64,000 nt of DNA, from contig NZ_CP101750.1 in assembly GCF_026810505.1 (NCBI RefSeq), forward strand, positions 8,358,515 to 8,422,514. Reading direction: 5' to 3'. Made by a program: the position numbers and the translations under genes. Source of the DNA: Streptomyces sp. Je 1-369 (GTDB lineage Bacteria; Actinomycetota; Actinomycetes; Streptomycetales; Streptomycetaceae). Each line of letters starts with the position of its first letter. The stretch's first letter is position 1. The notes below the pieces were generated by a model. That model searched no databases. It saw nothing but the letters and a program-made list of their open reading frames with translations, and was not told the DNA's origin. This document shows, piece after piece, positions 23,946-31,148 of this stretch.

Positions 23946-25243
23946 GGCGTGGTCTTCGTCGTCAGGGGCTCAGGCGTCGGCGTTGCGGAGGCAGCCCCCA
24001 GTGCGAGCAGGGCGGTGTCGTCGTCCAGGCCTGCGGCGAGGCCGGTGAGCAGCTCGGTGAGGGCGGCGACGACGGCCCCGGCGGAGGTGTCGGCCTGCTC
24101 GGCGGTGAAGGCGCGCAGTGCCTCGTCCCCGAAGAGGTCCGAGCGGTCGGCGCCGGTGCGGGCCTCGGTGACGCCGTCGGTGTAGAGGAGGAGCGTGTCG
24201 CCGGGGGCGAGGGTGGTGGTGGCTGCCGTGAAGTGGGGGTTGGGCAGCGCGCCGACGAGGAGGCCGCCCGGGGTGGGGAGGTACTCCGCCGTACCGCCGC
24301 TGCGCAGGACGAGGGCCGGCGGGTGACCGCCGGACGCCAGCTCCACGGAGACGTACCCGGAGACGGGGTCGGGGTCCAGGACGCCGAAGATGACGGTGCA
24401 GAAACGCGGGTCGTCGCCCGAGTACCGGTCGTGCAGGACCTGGTTGAGCGTGGTCAGCGCGGCCACGGGGTCGGGATCGTGCAGGGCCGCGGCGCGCAGC
24501 GTGTACCGGGTCAGCGAGGTGACCGCGGCCGCCTGGGGGCCCTTGCCGCAGACATCGCCGAGGAAGAAGCCGAAGCGTCTGCCGTCCAGCGGGAAGACGT
24601 CGTAGAAGTCGCCGCCGAGCTGGTCGGGGGAGGCCGTGTGGTAGTACGTGGCTGTCTCGACGCCGGGAATCGGGGGCAGGGAGGCGGGGAGCAGCGACTG
24701 CTGGAGCACGGCCAGCGCCTGCTGGAGCCGGGCCCGGTCGGCGCGGGCCTGCCGCGCGGACTCCTCGGCTGCCTTGCGGCTGCGCAGCAGCTCCGTCTCG
24801 TAGGCACGGCGGTCGGTGGCGTCGAAGAGGGTGACGCGGGTCAGCAGCGGCGTGCCGGTGCTGCCGTACTTCAGGACGGCGGAGACGAGGACCGGCCTGC
24901 GGCCGCCGTCGGCCTGCTTGACCTCCAGGGCCACCCCGCTGATCTCGCCCTGCATGCGCAGCAGCGGCGCGAAGTGCGTCTCGTGGTACAGCCTGCCGCC
25001 CACGGGCAGCAGGTCCGTGAACCGCAGCCGGCCCACCACGGCGTCCCGGTCGAGCCCCAGCCAGTCCAGCAACGTGCCGTTGATCTTCACGACGGTGCCG
25101 TCCATCAGCGTGGACAGGTAGCCGCACGGCGCGTTCTCGTACAGGTCCTCGGAGCTGTCCTCAAGAAGGGCGGCGAACACGGAGTCCGAAGAGGTGCTGC
25201 CGTCGGCCTCCTCGGGACCCGGACCCGTTCCGGTGCGGCACAT
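23942..25243 (-). CDS. rsbP: RsbP-like PAS-PP2C serine phosphatase
   Basis: 433 residues. A PAS domain (about 25-145; ENAPCGYLSTLMDGTVVKING, LLDWLGLDRDAVVGRLRFTD) and a coiled coil (about 145-190) precede a SpoIIE/PP2C domain. That domain has its metal-binding aspartates in QLGGDFYDVFPL, FGFFLGDVCGKGPQAAAVT, YTDGVTEAR and the final DDTALLALG. This architecture matches RsbP of the Bacillus energy-stress pathway. ATG 25243 overlaps the stop of the RsbQ-like gene by one base (TGATG), and its own stop overlaps the STAS gene. It should dephosphorylate the RsbV-like protein when its PAS domain is activated by the partner hydrolase. The long upstream frame inside rsbQ is rejected. Confidence 0.9.
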   Translation of the reverse strand: MCRTGTGPGPEEADGSTSSDSVFAALLEDSSEDLYENAPCGYLSTLMDGTVVKINGTLLDWLGLDRDAVVGRLRFTDLLPVGGRLYHETHFAPLLRMQGEISGVALEVKQADGGRRPVLVSAVLKYGSTGTPLLTRVTLFDATDRRAYETELLRSRKAAEESARQARADRARLQQALAVLQQSLLPASLPPIPGVETATYYHTASPDQLGGDFYDVFPLDGRRFGFFLGDVCGKGPQAAAVTSLTRYTLRAAALHDPDPVAALTTLNQVLHDRYSGDDPRFCTVIFGVLDPDPVSGYVSVELASGGHPPALVLRSGGTAEYLPTPGGLLVGALPNPHFTAATTTLAPGDTLLLYTDGVTEARTGADRSDLFGDEALRAFTAEQADTSAGAVVAALTELLTGLAAGLDDDTALLALGAASATPTPEPLTTKTTP

Positions 25244-26067
25244 CACCCGAGGCCTGCCAGGAACGCGGTGATCGCCGCGTTGGTCGCGTCCGGCGCGGAC
25301 AGGTGCGGGCAGTGTCCCGTCGCGTCGAGGGTGACCAGCTGGGAGGAGGGCACGGCCCGGTGCACGTAGGCGCCGACCTCGCGGGGCGCGATCGCGTCCT
25401 GCGTGCACTCGATGACCAGCGTCGGGATGCGTACGCTCGTCAGCTCTTCCCGGGCGTCCGAGAGGAACGTCGTCCTGGCGAAGACCAGGGCCATCTCCGG
25501 GTCGGTGGCGCAGAAGCTGTTCTTGAGCTCGTCGCCGAGCTCGGGCCGCTCAGGGTTGCCCATGATGAGCGGGGCCATCGCCGCCGACCAGCCCAGGTAG
25601 TTCGCCTCGAGGGACTCCAGGAGCTCGTCGATGTCCTCCTCGCTGAAGCCGCCGCGGTAGCCGTCGTCGTCGATGTACCGAGGGGACGGGGCGACCATCA
25701 CGAGGGCCTTGATCCGTTCGGGGGCCCGCCTGGCGGCCAGCACACCGATCATGGAGCTCACCGAGTGACCGACGAACACGGCGTCGCGCAGGTCGAGCCG
25801 CTCGCACACCTCCACCACGTCCTGGGCGTAGCCGTCCAGCGAGCCGTACCGCTCCGCGGAGAACGCGGACAGGTCCGACCGGCCCGCGCCCACATAGTCG
25901 AACAGGACCACGCGGTAGTGCGGCTCCAGGGCGGGCACGGTCAGGCGCCACATGTTCTGGTCACAGCCGAAACCGTGGGCCAGCACCACCGTCGGCCCTT
26001 GCGGGTTGCCGGTGACGGTGACGTTGTTCCTGTGGATGATGTCCATGACTTCCATGATCTCAGACAC
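25243..26067 (-). CDS. rsbQ: RsbQ-like alpha/beta hydrolase, activator of the PAS-PP2C phosphatase
   Basis: 274 residues. The protein tracks Bacillus RsbQ motif by motif: RNNVTVTG, HGFGCDQNMW, VVLFDYVGAGRSDL, SLDGYAQDVVEVCERLDL, VFVGHSVSSMIGVLA (Ser102), APSPRYI and TGHCPHLSAPD (His252). In B. subtilis RsbQ is an active hydrolase required, with RsbP, to signal energy stress; it is related to strigolactone/karrikin receptors and is thought to process a hydrophobic ligand. It is translationally coupled to the RsbP-like gene, which makes the functional link strong. GTG 26067, ATG 26055 and ATG 26046 are all candidate starts with weak ribosome binding sites. Confidence 0.9.
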   Translation of the reverse strand: MSEIMEVMDIIHRNNVTVTGNPQGPTVVLAHGFGCDQNMWRLTVPALEPHYRVVLFDYVGAGRSDLSAFSAERYGSLDGYAQDVVEVCERLDLRDAVFVGHSVSSMIGVLAARRAPERIKALVMVAPSPRYIDDDGYRGGFSEEDIDELLESLEANYLGWSAAMAPLIMGNPERPELGDELKNSFCATDPEMALVFARTTFLSDAREELTSVRIPTLVIECTQDAIAPREVGAYVHRAVPSSQLVTLDATGHCPHLSAPDATNAAITAFLAGLG

Positions 26068-26073
26068 CCGGAA

Positions 26074-26101
26074 GGGGCGGCCCCTCCAAGGGGGCCGCCC
26101 C
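26074..26101 (-). terminator. Hairpin terminator after csbD
   Basis: Perfect 11-bp inverted repeat GGGGCGGCCCC / GGGGCCGCCCC with a six-base loop, located between the CsbD stop and the RsbQ-like start on the same strand. It would separate the two transcription units; there is no U-tract, as is usual in Streptomyces. Confidence 0.7.
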
Positions 26102-26124
26102 GACGGCGTCGAACGGTGCTGCGG

Positions 26125-26298
26125 TCAGTGCTTGCCGATGTCCTTGGTCTTCTCCTTGGCCTGGCGCGCGTCACCCTTCATCTGCTCGGCGCGGCCCTCC
26201 GCGGTGAGACGCTCGTTCCCGACAGCGCGACCGGCCGCTTCCTTGGCGGCGCCCTTGGTCTGCTCGGTCTTCGCCTTGGCCTTCTCGTTGGCGGTCAT
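26125..26298 (-). CDS. CsbD family general stress protein
   Basis: 57 residues, starting MTANEKAKAKTEQTKGAAKE and ending with EKTKDIGKH. The composition (Lys/Ala/Glu/Gly, no aromatics) and the KGAAKEAAGRAVGNERLTAEGRAEQMKGDA pattern, split here as K-G-A-A-K-E and G-N-E-R-L-T-A-E-G, are those of CsbD, a sigma-B-induced small protein of unknown biochemical role in Bacillus. AAGGAG lies upstream. Its position inside a sigma-B-type regulatory locus supports regulation by that system. It is separated from the RsbQ-like gene by a strong hairpin. Confidence 0.88.
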   Translation of the reverse strand: MTANEKAKAKTEQTKGAAKEAAGRAVGNERLTAEGRAEQMKGDARQAKEKTKDIGKH

Positions 26299-26373
26299 GT
26301 CCGCTCACGCTCCTTGGCATCGACATCATGTGCTGAAGATCCGCCTGACCGCTCAGCGCCGTGTCAAACATCG

Positions 26374-26739
26374 TCAGCCGTCGAGGAGCTTGTTCAGCTG
26401 CCGCAGACCGTCCTCGTGCGTGTCGGCCAGGATCAGGATGTCGATGACACCCGTGATCTCGAACAGCCGCCGGATGGCGCTGTGCAGGGGGCCGCAGAGG
26501 ACGAAGGGGCGCTGCGCCTGTTCGTGCTCGGCGCGCGCCAGCAGGATCAGGTTGAGCAGGGCACTGTCGGCGAAGGTCAGCCCGGCGAGGTCGAGCAGGG
26601 TGGCCTCGGTGCCGCTCTCGGTCCGGGCGCGCTGGAAGGCGGCGGTGACCTCGCTGCCGTTCTCGAGGTCGATGTCGTGGCGCAACGTGACGACCGCCAC
26701 CCGGTCCTGTCTGGTGACTTCGATGCTGTTGAGGGACAT
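26374..26739 (-). CDS. STAS-domain anti-sigma factor antagonist
   Basis: 121 residues. VAVVTLRHDIDLENGSEVTAAF and ATLLDLAGLTFADSALLNLIL form the STAS core, with Ser59 in FADSALL at the phosphorylation position; the C-terminal helix reads DGLRQLNKLLDG. It differs from the nearby RsbV-like protein (ADSA rather than CDSSG), so it may have its own kinase. It lies divergently upstream of an RsbW-type kinase gene and a sigma-factor gene, the natural partners. Which of the two STAS proteins controls this kinase cannot be settled by sequence reading. Confidence 0.85.
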   Translation of the reverse strand: MSLNSIEVTRQDRVAVVTLRHDIDLENGSEVTAAFQRARTESGTEATLLDLAGLTFADSALLNLILLARAEHEQAQRPFVLCGPLHSAIRRLFEITGVIDILILADTHEDGLRQLNKLLDG

Positions 26740-26967
26740 GCCCCGACCTTGTCATATGCCGCAGCCGGGTGAGAATGGAGCGGCCCTTTCACGGGTGGAG
26801 CGGGCCGCCGCGAGAGAGGACCCACAGGAGGCCGTTTCACTGTTGTGAACGTGTTTCGTCCTTGTGGGGTGCGGGGGGTGTGCGGGCAATGGCGTCGGGC
26901 ATGCGAACACAAGGAAGGGTGCGATGCGGTCGCGTTTGCACGTGTGCAGGGAAAGGATCACAGCTTT

Positions 26968-27357
26968 ATGAGCGCTCCCGAGATGCCGGACACAGTGCGG
27001 ACGACCTGCGCTCGGGCCCGCGCCGAGGTCGACGCGGCACTGCTGACGGTGAGTCAGGGGCTGCCGGCCGAGCAGGCGCGGCGGGTGAACGAGGACGCGC
27101 TGCTGGTGGTGAGCGAGTTGGTGGCCAACGCGATGCGGCACGGCGGGGGCCTGAGTGGACTTACTGTCCGCGTCCAGGGCGGTGCCCTGCTGATCCGCGT
27201 GAGCGACCGGAGCGAGGGGGTGCCGGTTCAGGTGCCCTCGGATCCGGCCCGGCCCGGCGGTTTCGGCTGGCTGATGGTCCAGCGCCTCAGCTCCAGCGTC
27301 ACGGTCGAGGCGGAGGACGGGGGCAAGACCATCGTCGCCGCTCTGAACCTGCCTTGA
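26968..27357 (+). CDS. RsbW-like serine kinase / anti-sigma factor
   Basis: 129 residues from ATG 26968, which has GAAAGGA about 11 bases upstream. NEDALLVVSELVANAMRHGG is the N-box of a GHKL ATPase (Glu and Asn for Mg-ATP) and PGGFGWLMVQRLSS the G-box. The size and order match RsbW/SpoIIAB-like anti-sigma factors, which bind a sigma factor and phosphorylate a STAS antagonist. It lies 107 bp upstream of the sigma-factor gene in the same direction. An earlier in-frame ATG (26845) gives a 41-residue extension with no conserved content and is rejected. Confidence 0.87.
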   Translation: MSAPEMPDTVRTTCARARAEVDAALLTVSQGLPAEQARRVNEDALLVVSELVANAMRHGGGLSGLTVRVQGGALLIRVSDRSEGVPVQVPSDPARPGGFGWLMVQRLSSSVTVEAEDGGKTIVAALNLP

Positions 27358-27389
27358 GGGCTCGGCGCGAATTCTTCGAAAAACTGTAC

Positions 27390-27414
27390 GCGTGAGATGC
27401 GATCGACGGGGTAA
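27390..27414 (+). promoter_or_regulatory. Possible sigma-B-type autoregulatory promoter before sigma gene
   Basis: GCGT (27390-27393), 15 bases, then GGGTAA (27409-27414), which fits the Streptomyces sigma-B pattern GNNT-N14-16-GGGTA. A second GGGTAA at 27429-27434 also has a GNNT 16 bases before it. Either would give an mRNA starting in the gap before the sigma gene, consistent with autoregulation. The motif is short, so chance occurrence is possible. Confidence 0.4.
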
Positions 27415-27464
27415 CCGTGGCGCTGCGGGGGTAAACAGCCGAGCTGAACAAGGAGCGGAACGCC

Positions 27465-28331
27465 ATGATTACCGTGACGCAGGGGCAGACGCAGGACACG
27501 GCCACCCGTGCCGGGGAGGACCTCGTCGAGCGCGCGTACACGGACCCCTCCTCCATCGCGCCGAGGGACGCGCGTGAGGTCGGCAAGCGGTTCTTCGACC
27601 GCCTCACGCAGCTCGAGGAGGGTACGCACGAGTACCAGTACGTGCGTAACGCGCTGATCGAAATGAACCTCTCGCTGGTGCAGTACGCGGCATCGCGCTT
27701 CAAGCACCGCGGCCAGCAGGAGATGGAAGACATCATTCAGGTCGGCACCATCGGTCTGATCAAGGCGATCGACCGGTTCGAGCTCACCCGTGAGGTCGAG
27801 TTCACCTCCTTCGCCGTTCCGTACATCACAGGCGAGATCAAGCGGTTCTTCCGCGACACCTCCTGGGCCGTGCACGTGCCGCGCCGGCTCCAGGAAGCGC
27901 GGATCGAGCTGTCCAAGGCGACGGAGGAACTGCGCACCCGGCTCGGGCGCATGCCGTCCACCGCCGAGCTCGCGGAGCTGATGCAGCTGGAGCCCGCGGA
28001 GGTCTCCGAGGCGCAGAAGGCGTCCAACGGCTACAGCGCGGTCTCCCTGAACGCCGCGGTCAACGGCCAGGACGACGAGTCCGACACGATGCTGGCCGAC
28101 TTCATCGGCATCGACGAGGAATCCTTCGAACTCGTCGAGAACTTCCACTCCCTGGCACCGCTCATCGCGGACCTCGACGAAAGGGACCGCACCCTCATCC
28201 ACCTCCGCTTCGTCGAGGAGCAGACCCAGCAGCAGATCGCGGACACCCTGGGCTGCTCGCAGATGCACGTGTCCCGGCTGCTCTCCCGCGTCGTGGGCAA
28301 GCTCCGCGCGGGCCTGCTGACCACCGACTGA
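27465..28331 (+). CDS. sigB: Sigma-B/F/G subfamily RNA polymerase sigma factor
   Basis: 288 residues with the full group 3 layout. Region 2: EYQYVRNALIEMNLSLVQYAA, QQEMEDIIQVGTIGLIKAIDRFE, and the -10 recognition helix FTSFAVPYITGEIKRFFRD. Region 3: WAVHVPRRLQEARIELSKATEEL. Region 4: LDERDRTLIHLRFVEEQTQQQ then IADTLGCSQMHVSRLLSRVV. It belongs to the SigB/F/G type controlled by RsbW-like kinases in Streptomyces, where several paralogues exist (sigB, F, G, H, I and others), so the exact symbol is tentative. AAGGAG stands nine bases before ATG 27465. The upstream kinase gene is its probable anti-sigma factor. Expected regulon: osmotic, oxidative or energy stress genes, possibly including csbD. 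Confidence 0.92.
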   Translation: MITVTQGQTQDTATRAGEDLVERAYTDPSSIAPRDAREVGKRFFDRLTQLEEGTHEYQYVRNALIEMNLSLVQYAASRFKHRGQQEMEDIIQVGTIGLIKAIDRFELTREVEFTSFAVPYITGEIKRFFRDTSWAVHVPRRLQEARIELSKATEELRTRLGRMPSTAELAELMQLEPAEVSEAQKASNGYSAVSLNAAVNGQDDESDTMLADFIGIDEESFELVENFHSLAPLIADLDERDRTLIHLRFVEEQTQQQIADTLGCSQMHVSRLLSRVVGKLRAGLLTTD

Positions 28332-28351
28332 TCCGCGGCTCACCCCTCCGC

Positions 28352-28404
28352 CACGACGAAGGCCCCCACCCGACCGGAGCGGTCGGGTGGGGGCCTTCGT
28401 CGTG
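28352..28404. terminator. Perfect 24-bp bidirectional terminator
   Basis: Inverted repeat with arms 28352-28375 and 28381-28404, fully complementary over 24 bp around a GGAGC loop. It lies exactly between the convergent sigma-factor gene (ending 28331) and acyl-CoA synthetase gene (stop at 28405), so it can end both transcripts. Confidence 0.88.
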
Positions 28405-30018
28405 TCAGCCCTCGGCGGCCACCGCCTTGGCCCAGCGGTAGTCCGCCTTGCCGCTGGGGGAGCGCTGGATGTGGTCGGTGAAGACCACGGACCGCGGGAT
28501 CTTGTAGCCGGCGAGGAGGGCTCGGCAGTGCGTCTGCACCGCCTCCAGGTCCAGCGCGGCCGCGCCGTCCCTGAGCTGGACGACGGCGGCCACATGGCTG
28601 CCCCACCGCTCGTCGGGGACCCCGGCGACCAGCACGTCGTACACGTCGGGGTGCGACTTGAGGGCCTGCTCGACCTCCTCCGGGTACACCTTCTCGCCGC
28701 CCGTGTTGATGCACTGCGAGCCGCGGCCGAGCACGGTGACGATGCCGTCCTCGTCCACCGTAGCCATGTCTCCGAGCAGCACCCAGCGCTCGCCGTCCTT
28801 CTGGAAGAAGGTCTCCGCGGTTTTCCCGGCGTCGTTGTAGTAGCCGAGCGGCACGTGGCCACGCTGGGCCAGGCGCCCCGGCTCGCCCACCGGCACCGGC
28901 TCGTGCGTGACCAGGTCCACCACCTGCGTCCGCTCGTTGACCTCGAGCCGGAAGCCCTTCTCCGGCCCCGAGTCGTCCGTCGCCTTGCCGTTGGAGCCCG
29001 ACTCGGAGGAACCGAAGTTGTTCAGGAGCAGCACGTCGGGCGCGAGCTCCTGGAACTGGGCGCGGACGGTCTCCGACATGATCGCCCCGGACGAGGAGAC
29101 GCTGAACAGGGAGGACAGGTCGGTGCCCTTGAGCGGCCCGCGCAGCGCGTCGATGAGCGGCCTGAGCATCGCGTCGCCGACCAGCGAGACGCTGGACACC
29201 CGCTCCTTCTCGATCGTACGAAGCAGTTCCTCGGGGACGTACTTGCGGTGCAGGGCGACCCGCTGCCCGTAGTTGAAGGCGATGAACGACGTCAGGGTCG
29301 ACGTGCCGTGCATCAGCGGGGGCGCGGGGAAGAACGTGATGCCGGGCCCGCCCGCCGCGACCCGCTCGGCGAGTTCCTCGGGCCGCTTCACCGGCTCGCC
29401 CGCCGGTTCCCCGCCGAAGAGCCCGGCGAAGAACAGGTCCTCCTGGCGCCACATGACGCCCTTGGGCATGCCCGTCGTGCCGCCCGTGTAGATGATGAAC
29501 AGGTCGTCGGCCGAGCGGGGCCCGAACCCGCGCTCCGGCGACCCCGAAGCCTCCGCGTCGGCGAACGCGACCACGTCGAGCGCGGGCGCGCCGACGGGCG
29601 GCCCGCCGACCCGCACCAGGTGCCGCAGCTTCTCCGTGCGCGGCAGCGCCGCCGCGACCCGCTCGGTGAACTCGGCGTCGAAAACGAGCGCCGCGAGGTC
29701 CGCGTCGCGGTAGAGGTAGACCAGCTCCTCCTCCACGTAGCGGTAGTTCACATTGACCGGTACGAGACGTGCCTTCAGGCAGCCGAGGACCGTCTGCAGG
29801 TACTCGACGCCGTTGTACAGGTGCAGGCCCAGGTGCTCGCCGGGGCGCAGGCCGCTGTCGACGAGGTGGTGGGCGACGCGGTTGGCGGCCGCGTCGAGCT
29901 CGGCGTAGGTGAGGCGGCGTTCCGCTCCCGTGCCGGGGTGGTCGATGTAGACGAGCGCCTCGCGGTCGGGGACCACGTCGACGACCGACTCGAACAGGTC
30001 GGCAAGGTTGTACTCCAC
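28405..30018 (-). CDS. Acyl-CoA synthetase (FadD19-like)
   Basis: 537 residues. IIYTGGTTGMPKGVMWR is the A3 loop, with the YTGGTTG variant typical of this acyl-CoA synthetase subgroup; NNFGSSESGSNG is A5, LLGDMATVDEDGIVTVLGRG is A7/A8 and SPSGKADYRWAK holds the A10 lysine. GTG 30018 is chosen because AGGAGGAG lies just upstream; an extension to 30087 crosses an operator-like repeat. The closest type is the actinobacterial FadD19-like group that activates branched or steroid side-chain acids, consistent with the adjacent crotonase, OB-fold and thiolase genes transcribed divergently. The substrate is inference. Confidence 0.86.
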   Translation of the reverse strand: MEYNLADLFESVVDVVPDREALVYIDHPGTGAERRLTYAELDAAANRVAHHLVDSGLRPGEHLGLHLYNGVEYLQTVLGCLKARLVPVNVNYRYVEEELVYLYRDADLAALVFDAEFTERVAAALPRTEKLRHLVRVGGPPVGAPALDVVAFADAEASGSPERGFGPRSADDLFIIYTGGTTGMPKGVMWRQEDLFFAGLFGGEPAGEPVKRPEELAERVAAGGPGITFFPAPPLMHGTSTLTSFIAFNYGQRVALHRKYVPEELLRTIEKERVSSVSLVGDAMLRPLIDALRGPLKGTDLSSLFSVSSSGAIMSETVRAQFQELAPDVLLLNNFGSSESGSNGKATDDSGPEKGFRLEVNERTQVVDLVTHEPVPVGEPGRLAQRGHVPLGYYNDAGKTAETFFQKDGERWVLLGDMATVDEDGIVTVLGRGSQCINTGGEKVYPEEVEQALKSHPDVYDVLVAGVPDERWGSHVAAVVQLRDGAAALDLEAVQTHCRALLAGYKIPRSVVFTDHIQRSPSGKADYRWAKAVAAEG

Positions 30019-30115
30019 CGCACTCCTCCTGACCCCGGCGTCCACACTGACGTCTCGCCTGGCGGTCATCAGAGCAGAGGGGCCCACAAGTGGGAAGGGT
30101 CCCCGCGGAAGAAAA

Positions 30116-30130
30116 CTGACTGAGTGTCAG
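30116..30130. promoter_or_regulatory. Operator-like repeat between acyl-CoA synthetase and crotonase genes
   Basis: CTGAC-TGAGT-GTCAG flanked on both sides by A-rich sequence (GAAAA before, AAAAC after), in the 210-bp divergent region. The symmetry suits a TetR-type regulator of the catabolic genes in both directions. The rest of the gap (30131-30228) holds only the GGAGGGAGC ribosome binding site for the crotonase. Confidence 0.5.
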
Positions 30131-30228
30131 AAAACTATTGAACTGGCTCCCCGGCTACTGCAACCTGTTCCAGGTCCGCAGCCGACAGGCCGGCCGCACG
30201 GGCGGCCGTCGATGGAGGGAGCAGGGCG

Positions 30229-31053
30229 ATGGGCGGGACGGAAAGCGGTACGGAACGTGGGACGGAACATTTCTCCGTGCGGCGCGAGGGCGCCACACTG
30301 GTCCTCACGCTGAACAGGCCCGAAGCGAAGAACGCGCTGTCGCTCGCGATGCTCGTCGGCCTGTACGACGGGTGGGTCGAGGCCGACGACGACGACGGGG
30401 TCCGCTCCATCGTGCTCACCGGCGCGGGCGGCTCCTTCTGCGCGGGCATGGACCTCAAGGCGCTCGCAGGCAAAGGCATGGAGGGCGAACAGCACCGGGA
30501 CCGCCTCAAGGCCGACCCCGATCTGCACTGGAAGGCGATGCTGCGCCACCACCGCCCCCGCAAACCCCTCATCGCCGCCGTCGAGGGGTACTGCGTGGCC
30601 GGCGGCACGGAGATCCTGCAAGGCACGGACATCCGTGTGGCGGGGGAGTCGGCGACGTTCGGCCTGTTCGAAGTGGCACGCGGGCTCTTCCCCATCGGCG
30701 GCTCGACGGTACGGCTGCCGCGGCAGATCCCCCGTACGCACGCCCTGGAGATGCTGCTCACCGGGCGGCCCTACTCGGCGGCGGAGGCCGCGGCCATCGG
30801 CCTCATCGGACACGTGGTGCCGGACGGCACGGCCCTGGAGAAGGCACTCGTCATCGCCGAACAGATCAACGCGTGCGGGCCGCTCGCCGTGGAGGCGGTG
30901 AAGGCGTCCGTGTACGAGACCGCCGGGATGACCGAGGCGGACGGCCTCGCGGCCGAGCTGAAACGGGGGTGGCCCGTCTTCGACACGGCCGACGCGAAAG
31001 AGGGCTCCAGAGCCTTCGCGGAGAAGCGGGCACCTGTCTTCCGGCGTGCGTAG
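30229..31053 (+). CDS. Crotonase / enoyl-CoA hydratase family protein
   Basis: 274 residues. LTLNRPEAKNALSLAM and IVLTGAGGSFCAGMDLKAL give the CoA-binding and first oxyanion-hole regions; AVEGYCVAGGTEILQGTDIRVA gives the second oxyanion glycines and the Glu (GGTEILQ) in the position of a hydratase acid/base. FGLFEVARGLFPIGGS follows. It most likely hydrates an enoyl-CoA, though isomerase or hydrolase chemistry is possible in this superfamily. First gene of a four-gene unit with the OB-fold and two thiolase-like genes. RBS GGAGGGAGC. Confidence 0.88.
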   Translation: MGGTESGTERGTEHFSVRREGATLVLTLNRPEAKNALSLAMLVGLYDGWVEADDDDGVRSIVLTGAGGSFCAGMDLKALAGKGMEGEQHRDRLKADPDLHWKAMLRHHRPRKPLIAAVEGYCVAGGTEILQGTDIRVAGESATFGLFEVARGLFPIGGSTVRLPRQIPRTHALEMLLTGRPYSAAEAAAIGLIGHVVPDGTALEKALVIAEQINACGPLAVEAVKASVYETAGMTEADGLAAELKRGWPVFDTADAKEGSRAFAEKRAPVFRRA

Positions 31054-31076
31054 GGCCGTTCTTCTGCCGCGGGCCT

Positions 31077-31120
31077 GTTGTGGCAGGTCGCGCAGTTCCC
31101 CGCGCCCCTCTCAGGGGCGC
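31077..31120. repeat. Streptomyces intergenic hairpin repeat
   Basis: TGTTGTGG, AGGTCGCGCAGTTCCCCGCG then CCCCT-CTC-AGGGGCGC: a common short interspersed element I recognise from many Streptomyces intergenic regions (core GTCGCGCAGTTCCCCGCGCC). The end forms an 8-bp hairpin with arms 31102-31109 and 31113-31120. It separates the crotonase from the OB-fold gene and may act as an mRNA processing or termination point. Confidence 0.65.
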
Positions 31121-31148
31121 CCCGCCCACTTGGAAACGGAGTCCCCTC

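Noticed and set aside
23942..25408. Longer version of the RsbP-like protein starting at 25408
   Set aside because: The extra N-terminus is antisense-like arginine-rich sequence inside the rsbQ frame. The start at 25243 has the TGATG coupling.
26845..26967. Longer N-terminus of the RsbW-like kinase
   Set aside because: The 41 extra residues are not kinase-like and include sequence from the upstream leader; ATG 26968 has GAAAGGA.
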